Below are positions 1 through 7,875 of a DNA stretch of 47,590 nucleotides, piece by piece. Location: NCBI GenBank assembly GCA_964540165.1, contig CAZILU010000006.1:1-47590 (forward strand), read 5' to 3'. Below the pieces are notes generated by a model. That model had not been told where the DNA came from, did no database searches, and worked only from the letters and a program-made list of their open reading frames with translations. Numbering within the stretch: position 1 is the first letter of the stretch; each line of letters begins with the position of its first letter. Position numbers and translations under genes: made by a program. Source of the stretch: Mariniphaga sp964540165. GTDB lineage: Bacteria; Bacteroidota; Bacteroidia; Bacteroidales; Prolixibacteraceae.

Positions 1-313
1 GGCCCGATGGAACTCCCATAATTTTAATCCTGTTTGTTTGTGGCATAAATCGCCATGGTCGTTTCATGCCACAGAATCATTTCTATCGATTCCGAATGAC
101 TGAAACCGTCCAATTTTTGTTACCACCAAAAGGAAGAACCTCACAAAACCAATAGTGAAAAAACCTGTCTATTCACCCGAAATCGTTTATCTGTATTACA
201 ACTGCCCGGATTCATCCAATTCGAAACCACTTTTCGTTCTCTCCGGTAATGACTTTTCTCCGGCCTAAAATCCAAACAATAATAGATAAAAAATAGATAT
301 AACAATCGACAGG
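1..313. other. Non-coding stretch at window start
   Basis: No open frame with a recognisable product, no RNA gene and no convincing terminator was seen here. It lies downstream of the minus-strand glycosidase that ends at 314. It may contain the 3' end or flank of a gene outside the window, but nothing supports a call. Confidence 0.5.
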
Positions 314-1834
314 TCACAACTTTATTATTACCGGCTCACTGAGCCAGCTTTCGTTGTTCAGACGGTCGAGAACAGAGATGCGAACCGCATACGGTTTTCG
401 TCTCCGGTTGATTCGCTCAAAACGGTAACTGGTGATATCACTGGTTGTAATAGCATAGATAAACTCCGGATTGGAGGCGTTGAAAGGACGCCCGTCGCCG
501 GCAACATAAATAATAAATTTATAGGGATTCTGTAAAACTTCGTGATTCAATTTCTCCGTTTTCCAGGTTACTTTTCGACCCGATTTTCTGATCTTCCTCA
601 ATGGAAGCGGCGTTTGATCATCGATCCAGGGCATCGGAGGAACCAGCGCCGGAAACCGGTAAAGGTCGGTTCTCAGGCTGTCCTGAAATCCCATCAGGTC
701 ACGCTTGAAATGTTTACTCGAATAGAAAGCGGAACCTTCGATACCCGGTATTTCCCGCAATTTTCGAATCTGTTTCGGCAGTTCACCGGGATTGGCCCAC
801 TCCCGGGTTGTTGAGGCAGGTTCACTCTTATAAACTCCATGACCAATATACATGCCCCGGCCATACGTATGATCTTTCCACCAATAGACAAGCTTCTCAA
901 AGTCGGCCAGCGGATGACCAATCTGCCAATAAACCTGTGGCAGTGTATAGTCAATCCACCCCCGCTCCTGCCACTTAATGATGTTGGCATAAAGGTGATC
1001 GTAATTGGTAGCTCCTGCCCGGGTATCAGATCCAAGCGGATCATCGGCCCGGTTACGCCATACACCAAACGGACTGATACCAAACTTTACCCATGACTTG
1101 GTATACTTGATTGTGTCGTTCAGCATCTTAATCATAATATCAACATTTTCCCGCCGCCAATCGGCTTTGTTCTCCGGGAAAAATCCACGGTTATAAAGCG
1201 CAAACGAAGCTGTATCCGGAAAATCCTCTTGCAAAGGATAGGGATAAAAATAGTCATCAAAATGAATGGCGTCCACATCATAACGACTCACGATATCTTT
1301 CACTACGGCAGTGACAAAAGCACGGGTTTGTGGTAATCCCGGATCAAAATAGAGCGAATTGCCATACCGCACAATCCAATCCGGATGCTGAAAAGCGATG
1401 TGATTTCCGGCAAGGGGCTGCGCATGGTTCAACGACACCCGGAAGGGATTCAACCAGGCATGAAGCTCCATGCCCCGTTTATGACACTCTTCGATCCAAA
1501 ACTGCAACGGATCGTAAAAAGGTTCGGGTGCCTGCCCCGGAACACCCGTAAGATATCTGGACCAGGGCTCCATAAATGAACGATAAAATGCATCGGAAGC
1601 GGGCCGTACCTGAAAAATAACGGCATTCATGCCTAATTGCAAATGCATATCTAAAATATCAATTACCTCCTGTTTTTGCTTTTCTACCGGCAATCCCGGT
1701 TGCGACGGCCAGTCAATATTGGCTACCGTGGCGACCCAAACGGCACGAAACTCAAACTTAGGATTCTGTGGCTGAGAGTTAACCGGTAAAATAATACTCA
1801 CCATCCATAGAAAAGTAAAAATATACTTTATCAT
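314..1834 (-). CDS. Exported family 10 glycosyl hydrolase-like protein (GHL10/DUF187)
   Basis: Predicted exported glycosidase of the GHL10 (DUF187, YngK-like) family, which is linked to cleavage of surface or peptidoglycan-derived glycans. The mature protein begins with the family signature FRAVWVATVANIDWPS (about residues 29-44). It continues through a TIM-barrel-like region to about residue 330 and ends in a Fn3-like tail. Residues 1-20 form a signal peptide (MIKYIFTFLW... ending PVNSQ). I chose the ATG at 1834 because the frame stays open to 1990 but the extra 52 residues are charged, precede the signal peptide and fall on an inverted repeat. The protein is then 506 aa, a normal length. 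It is a single gene divergent from the operon at 2306. The family call is strong, the substrate unknown. Confidence 0.88.
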   Translation of the reverse strand: MIKYIFTFLWMVSIILPVNSQPQNPKFEFRAVWVATVANIDWPSQPGLPVEKQKQEVIDILDMHLQLGMNAVIFQVRPASDAFYRSFMEPWSRYLTGVPGQAPEPFYDPLQFWIEECHKRGMELHAWLNPFRVSLNHAQPLAGNHIAFQHPDWIVRYGNSLYFDPGLPQTRAFVTAVVKDIVSRYDVDAIHFDDYFYPYPLQEDFPDTASFALYNRGFFPENKADWRRENVDIMIKMLNDTIKYTKSWVKFGISPFGVWRNRADDPLGSDTRAGATNYDHLYANIIKWQERGWIDYTLPQVYWQIGHPLADFEKLVYWWKDHTYGRGMYIGHGVYKSEPASTTREWANPGELPKQIRKLREIPGIEGSAFYSSKHFKRDLMGFQDSLRTDLYRFPALVPPMPWIDDQTPLPLRKIRKSGRKVTWKTEKLNHEVLQNPYKFIIYVAGDGRPFNASNPEFIYAITTSDITSYRFERINRRRKPYAVRISVLDRLNNESWLSEPVIIKL

Positions 1835-1884
1835 ATATGATCTCTTTTTTTCGGAGTAAATATATTCATTTTCCATAATACCCC

Positions 1885-1975
1885 TCGTAGATCGCATCGG
1901 ATTTGAATCCAAGTCAAATGACAAAATATGCCACCTCATCCGAATTTTTATCGACCATTTCGATGCGATCCACGA
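1885..1975. repeat. Inverted repeat upstream of GHL10 gene
   Basis: GATCGCATCG at 1890-1899 is matched exactly by its reverse complement CGATGCGATC at 1961-1970. The pairing extends to 17 bp with two mismatches (1885-1901 against 1959-1975), separated by 57 bases. A short palindrome GGATTTGAATCC sits at 1899-1910. It could be paired operator half-sites, a structured leader of the glycosidase mRNA, or the ends of a small non-autonomous element; no flanking target duplication was seen. Confidence 0.55.
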
Positions 1976-2120
1976 TGCATTATCTTTCAATTTCTCATTT
2001 GTTGAGAATAAAATAACTAATCACGATAAAAAATTAAAAAAAATTACTCATTTTAATTAATTAGTAATCAATACTTTTAAAAATATATTGCATTTTTTTA
2101 AAAAATATTAGTACTTTGTG

Positions 2121-2152
2121 TTGCATAGTACTAAAATTATTCCATATATTTG
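2121..2152 (+). promoter_or_regulatory. Bacteroidota sigma-70 type promoter
   Basis: TTG at 2121-2123 (-33 element), a 21-base spacer and TATATTTG at 2145-2152 match the Bacteroidota primary sigma consensus TTG-N19-21-TAnnTTTG. It would start transcription near 2159, giving a leader of about 150 nt ahead of the 2306 gene and its downstream operon. Confidence 0.6.
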
Positions 2153-2305
2153 CATTACCATATTCAATGTAATTAAAAGTAGTTTTTAAAAGAAAGTTCT
2201 TTTCAGATTGAAACAATTAAAAAATGGCACCGTCTTACTATCGGGCCAAAGAGAAATGTCACAGAAAACAAAACAATAGAAAACAGAAACAAAAAAGAGA
2301 AAGCC

Positions 2306-2734
2306 ATGAAAACAATGAAAACAAATTTTCGGAAAACAGTGATTCGTTCAGCCACTGCAGTCGTTAGCCTTTTTTTGGCTACATCAATGGTAAGCGCTAC
2401 AAATCTTCAGAAAAATCAATCCGATGAAATTGGGTTCAATGAAACAGCCATGAGTGAACTGGTTTCAGCGGAGTGGTCAGAAGGAGAGAAAGAGGCATTT
2501 TACTTTTCTGTTGATCTTTTTGAAAAGGCTTTCGACCCGGTGATTGAAACGGAATCGTGGATGCTGGACTGCAGCTATTTCGGGAACTATTTTGAGCTGA
2601 CTGATGAAGCGGAGGCACCCATCATTTTGGAACCATGGATGACTAACAGTTTCCATTTCAATTCCCGGATAACCGAAGACCACCGGATGGCTATTGAAGA
2701 TTGGATGGTCTCTCCCGATTTTTGGAACATGTAA
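2306..2734 (+). CDS. Small secreted protein with three E-x-W-M motifs
   Basis: I do not recognise a named family. The 142-aa product has a signal peptide (about residues 10-31, ending MVSA) and an acidic mature part. It carries three copies of an E-x-W-M motif (ESWM 83-86, EPWM 109-112, EDWM 131-134). Each is followed within a few residues by aromatic residues (SYF, FHF, DFW), the last at the extreme C-terminus. This suggests a short repeated interaction motif. It is first in a likely operon with PadR (46-base gap) and a PspC membrane protein (then 5 bases), so a role as an envelope sensor or partner of the PspC protein is possible but only inferred from context. It sits directly behind a strong promoter. 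Confidence 0.7.
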   Translation: MKTMKTNFRKTVIRSATAVVSLFLATSMVSATNLQKNQSDEIGFNETAMSELVSAEWSEGEKEAFYFSVDLFEKAFDPVIETESWMLDCSYFGNYFELTDEAEAPIILEPWMTNSFHFNSRITEDHRMAIEDWMVSPDFWNM

Positions 2735-2780
2735 AAATCGTAAAGGAGTGGGTGATTAATCTATTAATGAAAAAACTGAA

Positions 2781-3122
2781 ATGAAGATTGAGAATACAAA
2801 AGCGCAGATGCGAAAAGGGGTACTGGAATACTGTATCCTTTTGGTTCTGAACGGAAAGCCGCTCTATGCCAGCGACATCATTCAGGCTCTGAAGGAGGCA
2901 AAAATGATTGTTGTGGAAGGGACGCTCTATCCGTTGCTCACCCGCCAGAAAAATGCCGGATTGCTAGCCTATCGTTGGGAAGAGTCAACGCAGGGACCTC
3001 CGCGAAAATATTACGAACTGACCGATAAAGGCCGGAAATTCTTACGTGAGCTTGAAGGCTCCTGGGCAGAATTGGTTGAGGCCGTAGAAAAAATCAAAAC
3101 AAACGGAAAAACAAATCAATAG
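2781..3122 (+). CDS. PadR family transcriptional regulator
   Basis: A 113-aa winged-helix repressor of the compact PadR type. Residues 10-85 form the helix-turn-helix and wing, with the family pattern EGTLYPLLTRQKNAGLL followed by GPPRKYYELTDKG. Such proteins usually bind the promoter of the operon they belong to and are released by a ligand or phenolic stress. Here the gene stands 5 bases upstream of a PspC-domain gene. This PadR-PspC pairing recurs in Bacteroidota and suggests autoregulation of an envelope-stress operon from the promoter at 2121. No effector can be predicted. Confidence 0.92.
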   Translation: MKIENTKAQMRKGVLEYCILLVLNGKPLYASDIIQALKEAKMIVVEGTLYPLLTRQKNAGLLAYRWEESTQGPPRKYYELTDKGRKFLRELEGSWAELVEAVEKIKTNGKTNQ

Positions 3123-3127
3123 AAACA

Positions 3128-4759
3128 ATGAAAAAAACATTCACAATCAATATCAGTGGTACCCTGTTTCACATCGAAGAGGATGCTTACGAGATGTTGC
3201 AGCAATACCTGCAAAAATTAAAGAGTCATTTCGGGACCGAAGAGGATGGCATAGAGATTCTGGCTGACATTGAAGCCCGCATTGCAGAGATATTCATTGA
3301 GAAGAATCCTGAAAATAAACAGGTGATCACCCTGGACCGTGTAGAACAGGTAATCGCCATCATGGGTAAACCGGAAGACTTTATTGAAGATGAAGGAGAC
3401 GATGAAGAGGAACGTCAAGAGCTGTCGAAGCGAAAAAGGCGGTTATACCGCGATCCCGAGCACCGGGTTTTTGGCGGGGTCTGCAGCGGATTAAGTGCCT
3501 ATTTCAACATCGATCCGGTTATACTGCGCATACTCTTTGTCGTGCTGTTATTTTTAACCTATTTCGCACCGGTTTTTCTGGCCTATGTGGTGCTTTGGAT
3601 AGCCGTTCCTAAGGCTGTTACGACCGCTCAGCGCTTAGAAATGCGTGGCCAGGAAGCTACCATCAAAAATATTGAAAAATCGATTCGTGAGGAGGTGAGA
3701 GAGGTGAAGGAGAGTTATCAGAAATTCAAAGACTCAGAAGCCTACTCTAAAGGAAAGAGACGGATAAAAGAGGCGGGACCGGTAATCAATAACCTGGGCC
3801 GGCTCGTATTAAAAATTGCCGTAATTCTCGTTGGTGTGGTACTGATTCTGTCGGGTTTCTTCGGACTGATCGGACTTATCTCCTCTCTGGCTGTTGGCGA
3901 ATCGTTAGTCACCGGCTGGCCACTCATCTGGAGCCCGGAGGTCACCTTTCCTCAGTTTTTAGACTACCTGGTTGAACCCGGTGCCGTGAAAATCGGGATT
4001 ATCATCATCGGATTCCTCGTAGGAATTCCCTTATTGGCCATGCTTTACATAGGATCTAAACTGGTTTTTCGCTACAAATCGAACAACACCATCGTTGGCC
4101 TCGGTATGGTTGGCATCTGGCTACTCGCCCTCATCGCCCTGATTATTGTATCAACCAGTCAGGTAGGTAACTTTAAAAACCAGGCAACCGTTTCTGAAAG
4201 CTATACCCTCCCCTGCGACAGCTGCCAAACTCTCTATCTGGAACTGACAGAAGATAAATACAAAGGATATGCTGCCCAGGGTTGGGATTTAAATAAACTA
4301 AAAGTGATGATCCTTGGAAAAGATCAGATCCTTTTGGGAAATCCGCGCTTAGACGTGGAAAAGGCAAGTGGCAATAATTTTGTTGTTACCATAAAAAAAT
4401 CATCGCGTGGCCGCACCCAGGAAGCGGCCAGGGATATGGCCTCCGAACTCAAATATTCCTATCAGTTAAAAGATTCTGTGCTGCGTTTTGATCCCTACTT
4501 CTTCCTCAATGAAGATGAAAAATGGCGCGACCAGGAGGTGCACATCACGCTGAAGGTGCCCGTAGAAAGAGTCATCTTCTTTAACGAACGTATGGTGGAT
4601 ATTATTTACGATGTAGACAATATTTCCAACACCTGGGATGGTGATATGATAGGCAAATACTGGGTAATGAAACCCGAAGGACTTAGTATGAGAGATGCAG
4701 AACTGATTTCCGAAGAGAATTCATCTCCCGACAAGGAGAACCTTCAACCAAATAATTAA
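3128..4759 (+). CDS. PspC domain-containing inner-membrane protein
   Basis: A 543-aa multi-domain membrane protein. The N-terminal ~95 residues form a soluble acidic region (including EILADIEARIAEIF). The PspC domain lies at about 104-163 (RLYRDPEHRVFGGVCSGL, then a hydrophobic helix pair ending LWIAVPKA). Further membrane segments lie at about 225-255, 288-313 and 325-345. They are followed by a C-terminal region of about 200 residues, probably periplasmic, that I cannot assign firmly. PspC proteins sense or stabilise stressed membranes. The gene is coupled to PadR upstream (5-base gap) and is followed after 11 bases by a small exported protein, so it is the likely core of this operon. Confidence 0.9.
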   Translation: MKKTFTINISGTLFHIEEDAYEMLQQYLQKLKSHFGTEEDGIEILADIEARIAEIFIEKNPENKQVITLDRVEQVIAIMGKPEDFIEDEGDDEEERQELSKRKRRLYRDPEHRVFGGVCSGLSAYFNIDPVILRILFVVLLFLTYFAPVFLAYVVLWIAVPKAVTTAQRLEMRGQEATIKNIEKSIREEVREVKESYQKFKDSEAYSKGKRRIKEAGPVINNLGRLVLKIAVILVGVVLILSGFFGLIGLISSLAVGESLVTGWPLIWSPEVTFPQFLDYLVEPGAVKIGIIIIGFLVGIPLLAMLYIGSKLVFRYKSNNTIVGLGMVGIWLLALIALIIVSTSQVGNFKNQATVSESYTLPCDSCQTLYLELTEDKYKGYAAQGWDLNKLKVMILGKDQILLGNPRLDVEKASGNNFVVTIKKSSRGRTQEAARDMASELKYSYQLKDSVLRFDPYFFLNEDEKWRDQEVHITLKVPVERVIFFNERMVDIIYDVDNISNTWDGDMIGKYWVMKPEGLSMRDAELISEENSSPDKENLQPNN

Positions 4760-4770
4760 ATTTTAATCAA

Positions 4771-5277
4771 ATGAAGTCAATTGGAATACTGATCGCAACG
4801 CTGATCATCTACCTGATGCAGCTTTTAGGTCTCCACGCCAGTACCCATACGTTAGCAGACCAGTTAAAACGCCTGGAGGGAGTCACCTGCCTCTCCTTTT
4901 CGCACGACTTAATCGATGCAATCGATATCAACCTGAACGATGAAGACGAGAACCTGACGGGTGATCTTCAACAAGTCGACCTGATCATTTATAATCCTGA
5001 AAAAGGATCACTCACCGGTGAAGAATTTATCCGGAAAGCGCACACTCTATTACCTGCATCCTGTAAAAAATATGCCAATCCCGATGAGACGGATCCATCG
5101 CTGCAGATGTGGTTCAAAGGTAATAAGAACCGGTTCACCGAGCTCTTTCTTTTTTTAAATGAAAAAAATGAAGATGACAAACAATTTATCATCTTCTTTT
5201 CGGGAAATTTTTCAATCAAAGAGTTGAATGCCCTGAAAAGAACCGGAAAATTAATGACAGAAAACAACAACCGATAG
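4771..5277 (+). CDS. Exported DUF4252-like protein
   Basis: A 168-aa protein with an N-terminal signal segment (ILIATLIIYLMQLLGLHAS). It ends in a motif resembling DUF4252 (FSGNFSIKELNALKR, about residues 142-156). DUF4252 proteins are small exported Bacteroidota proteins of unknown function that often travel with sigma/anti-sigma or PspC genes. It begins 11 bases after the PspC gene, so it is almost certainly co-transcribed. The domain assignment is moderate; the function is unknown. Confidence 0.65.
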   Translation: MKSIGILIATLIIYLMQLLGLHASTHTLADQLKRLEGVTCLSFSHDLIDAIDINLNDEDENLTGDLQQVDLIIYNPEKGSLTGEEFIRKAHTLLPASCKKYANPDETDPSLQMWFKGNKNRFTELFLFLNEKNEDDKQFIIFFSGNFSIKELNALKRTGKLMTENNNR

Positions 5278-5338
5278 AAAAAACAGGAAACTCAATCCGA
5301 TTAGTTTCGTATATCATCGTATAATATAAAAAAGAGGT

Positions 5339-6055
5339 ATGAAGCTGATCGTTTCCAACGGGATTTTGATAAGTTTAATCCTGTTTGCCACGCTGGCTTG
5401 CGGACAGGGAGGGAATCCCTTTACCGGCCATCGATACCAGATGGTCAAGCAGCAACTGATGGCACGGGATATTCGCGATGAAAGGGTTTTGGAAGCTTTC
5501 AGAAAAGTGGAACGCCACCGCTTTGTCCTTCCCGAATACATGGCCTATGCCTACAACGACACTCCCCTGCCCATTGACGAGGGACAAACCATATCTCAAC
5601 CCTATATTGTAGCATTCATGACGGAAACCCTGGCGCTGAAAAAAAGCGATAAGGTTCTGGAAATTGGAACTGGTTCCGGATATCAGGCAGCCATCCTTGC
5701 AGAACTGTGTGATTCCGTTTTCACCATCGAAATTTTTGAAAAACTTGGCAAGAAAGCGGCTGAATTATTGACCGAACTGGGATACAATAATATCTATACT
5801 AAAATTGGTGACGGCTACCTGGGATGGAGTGAGCATGCACCATTCGATGCCATTCTTGTCACCTGCGCTCCGGAACAGGTTCCGAACGCACTCCTGCAAC
5901 AACTGGCAGAAGGCGGTCAGATGATCATTCCTGTTGGAAAAGAGCCGGTGCAACACCTGGTACTTCTCACAAAAAAAAGGGGGAAGATCACCCAGGAGAA
6001 GATCCTTCCGGTACGTTTTGTGCCAATGATAAGCCCGAAGGGCACTCGGTACTGA
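5339..6055 (+). CDS. pcm: Protein-L-isoaspartate O-methyltransferase, exported form
   Basis: Repairs isoaspartyl residues in aged proteins by transferring a methyl group from S-adenosylmethionine. The 238-aa product shows the family substrate loop (GQTISQP, 82-88) and SAM motif I (VLEIGTGSGY, 106-115), with the rest of the fold intact to the C-terminus. Unlike classical cytosolic enzymes it carries a hydrophobic N-terminus (ILISLILFATLAC) resembling a signal or imperfect lipobox sequence with Cys21, so it is probably exported. It follows the DUF4252-like gene by 61 bases and may be last in the PadR-PspC operon or have its own promoter. The enzyme identity is firm; the localisation is inferred. 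Confidence 0.9.
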   Translation: MKLIVSNGILISLILFATLACGQGGNPFTGHRYQMVKQQLMARDIRDERVLEAFRKVERHRFVLPEYMAYAYNDTPLPIDEGQTISQPYIVAFMTETLALKKSDKVLEIGTGSGYQAAILAELCDSVFTIEIFEKLGKKAAELLTELGYNNIYTKIGDGYLGWSEHAPFDAILVTCAPEQVPNALLQQLAEGGQMIIPVGKEPVQHLVLLTKKRGKITQEKILPVRFVPMISPKGTRY

Positions 6056-6101
6056 AACATCTCCGGTAATCATCCGTAAAAAACTGGTATCAAACAATCG
6101 T

Positions 6102-6653
6102 ATGGGCAGGCAGGAAGATCAAATGCTGATTCAACAGTTAAAAAAGGGAAATGAAAGAGCTTTTGAAGCCCTGTTTCACCACTATTACCCCTATCTGTGC
6201 CAATATGCCACCCAAATCCTGAAAAACGACGAAGCAGCCGAGGAGGTCGTTCAGGAGCTCTTTGTGCGATTATGGGAAAAAAGAGACGAAACCACTATCC
6301 AGGGCAATGTCAAAAATTATCTCTTTCGTGCTGCCAGGAACAATTCACTGAACTATCTGAAACACAAAGCAATCAGAGATGCATACGTTGCATCTGCAAA
6401 ACCGGTGTCCCACATCGAACCGGAAGATGACGCAGCAGAAAATGACGAACTTTTCGAGGCTCTGAACGCATGCATCGAAGCCCTTCCGGAAAAACGACGG
6501 GAGATTTTCAGGCTTAGCCGGCAAAAAGGTATGAAATATCACGAAATTGCCAGGGAACTAAATATCTCTGTCAAAACTGTCGAAACCCAAATTGGACTGG
6601 CTATTAAAACGTTACGAAAGAAACTTCAAAACCGGCTATCTCTTTTTCTCTGA
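6102..6653 (+). CDS. ECF RNA polymerase sigma factor (Bacteroides expansion family type)
   Basis: A 183-aa extracytoplasmic-function sigma factor. Region 2 lies at about 23-90 (AFEALFHHYYPYL, EEVVQELFVRLWEKRD, YLFRAARNNSLNYLK). Region 4 lies at about 118-172, with a helix-turn-helix KYHEIARELNISVKTVETQI. It resembles the TIGR02985 sigma factors that pair with FecR anti-sigma factors to activate SusC/SusD-type loci. A FecR gene follows after 165 bases, but no SusC/TonB receptor is present; the downstream genes encode STN-domain proteins instead. It probably directs transcription of this cluster when released by FecR. Confidence 0.92.
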   Translation: MGRQEDQMLIQQLKKGNERAFEALFHHYYPYLCQYATQILKNDEAAEEVVQELFVRLWEKRDETTIQGNVKNYLFRAARNNSLNYLKHKAIRDAYVASAKPVSHIEPEDDAAENDELFEALNACIEALPEKRREIFRLSRQKGMKYHEIARELNISVKTVETQIGLAIKTLRKKLQNRLSLFL

Positions 6654-6760
6654 TTTTCCACCATTCCTTCAGGGTATTTTCCTTCTCAATTGTCTTATTT
6701 ACGATAAAACGAGTATGACAAATGAAACACCCATGATAAAGAACTTTGGCACAAATGAGA

Positions 6761-6815
6761 ATGATTATTTTAACTTTTCCGTTGCGACTTTGCGACTTTG
6801 CGGTAAAAAAATAAA
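6761..6815 (+). repeat. Dispersed intergenic element, copy A
   Basis: Begins ATGATTATTTTAACTT and contains the tandem TTGCGACTTTGCGACTTTG followed by CGGTAAAAAAATAAA. The same arrangement, with point differences, recurs at 31819-31873. Both copies lie in gaps just ahead of a plus-strand gene. The tandem GCGACTT unit is characteristic of short dispersed repeats in Bacteroidota genomes. Confidence 0.55.
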
Positions 6816-6818
6816 CAG

Positions 6819-7871
6819 ATGAAACGAAATCACAACATAAAGGCAGACTGGGGACTGATCGGCAGGTTCCTTACCGGGGAAGCCACTTCGGCTGAGCGGG
6901 AGGCTCTAAAGGATTGGGCTTCCGCTTCAAAAATAAATCGCCGGAAGCTGATGGAGTCAGAGACGCTGCTCCACAAAACAGACCAGTTCTACCAACTCAA
7001 AAAGTTTAACACCCATATGGCATGGGAAAAAACCCGCCAACGTGTCAATTTGCGAACTACTTCACATAAACACTTTAATACCAAGAAAATAGGATTCATT
7101 CAAACCGCGTATAAATATGCTGCAATCTTGATTGTTACCGCTCTGTTAAGCGCTCTGGCATACTATATAAGCAACAGAACGTTCGCGCCCGATTATCTGC
7201 AGGAGGTAACAACCAACGGATTGGAAATGGTAAAAGAATTTCAGCTTCCCGATGGGTCTCTGGTTACGCTCAACCACAACTCGACACTCCGCTTTCCTAA
7301 AATATTTGATACGGACCGACGCGAGGTGATCCTCACCGGAGAAGCATTTTTTGACGTTCAGTCCGATCCCGGCAGGCCCTTTATAATTCAGGCCGGCCAT
7401 GCCGAAGTAAACGTCCTGGGTACCGAATTTAACATCGCTGCCTATCCCGGTGAGGAGATGGTTGAAGTGGTGGTAAAGAGCGGAACCGTCAGTGTAGCCT
7501 GCCCGGACCAGGAAGCTCACGAAGCCTTGTCCGAAGTGATTCTTCAGGCCACTGAACGCGCTGTGTTGTTAGATTCAGAAAAGAGGCTGGAAAAATTACC
7601 AAACACCAATCCCAATTATTTGGCCTGGAAAACCCGTCAACTGATATTTGAAAATAGCCCGTTGAGTGATGTCATTGATCAATTATCAAAGGCCTACCAC
7701 ACGACGATTATAACCAACGATGAACAACTGAATAATCTGCTCCTTACCGCCCGGTTCGATGATAAGTCGATTGAGTTTATTCTGGATGTTATTAAGCTTA
7801 CCTTCAACATCCAGGTAACCGAAAAGGAGGGAGCCTATATTTTTTCGAATGTTGAAACATTAAACAAGTGA
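6819..7871 (+). CDS. FecR family anti-sigma factor
   Basis: A 350-aa inner-membrane anti-sigma factor partnering the ECF sigma factor at 6102. The cytoplasmic N-terminus (1-95) would hold the sigma factor. A single membrane helix lies at about 98-117 (YKYAAILIVTALLSALAYYI). The periplasmic FecR domain spans about 127-225 (FQLPDGSLVTLNHNSTLRFP, EVILTGEAFFDV, VLGTEFNIAAYP), and the DUF4974 module fills about 270-345 (IFENSPLSDVIDQLSKAYH). In the classical system the DUF4974/FecR region contacts the STN domain of a TonB receptor. Here two STN proteins encoded downstream (the first 4 bases away) are the candidate partners. Control is probably by regulated proteolysis, as in other FecR proteins. 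Confidence 0.94.
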   Translation: MKRNHNIKADWGLIGRFLTGEATSAEREALKDWASASKINRRKLMESETLLHKTDQFYQLKKFNTHMAWEKTRQRVNLRTTSHKHFNTKKIGFIQTAYKYAAILIVTALLSALAYYISNRTFAPDYLQEVTTNGLEMVKEFQLPDGSLVTLNHNSTLRFPKIFDTDRREVILTGEAFFDVQSDPGRPFIIQAGHAEVNVLGTEFNIAAYPGEEMVEVVVKSGTVSVACPDQEAHEALSEVILQATERAVLLDSEKRLEKLPNTNPNYLAWKTRQLIFENSPLSDVIDQLSKAYHTTIITNDEQLNNLLLTARFDDKSIEFILDVIKLTFNIQVTEKEGAYIFSNVETLNK

Positions 7872-7875
7872 AGCC

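Larger units (their letters stand above)
1835..2305. other. Divergent intergenic region with inverted repeat and promoter
   Basis: This 471-base gap separates the minus-strand glycosidase from the plus-strand operon. The left part holds an imperfect 17-bp inverted repeat (1885-1901 with 1959-1975). The right part is very AT-rich and holds a well-formed Bacteroidota promoter at 2121-2152. No additional gene is supported. Confidence 0.6.

Noticed and set aside
1835..1990. N-terminal extension of the GHL10 gene to 1990
   Set aside because: The extra 52 residues precede a clear signal peptide and overlap a palindromic repeat; family members start at the signal peptide.
6592..6822. Small plus-strand frame between sigma and fecR
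   Set aside because: It overlaps the sigma gene and its 3' half is the dispersed repeat, so coding is unlikely.
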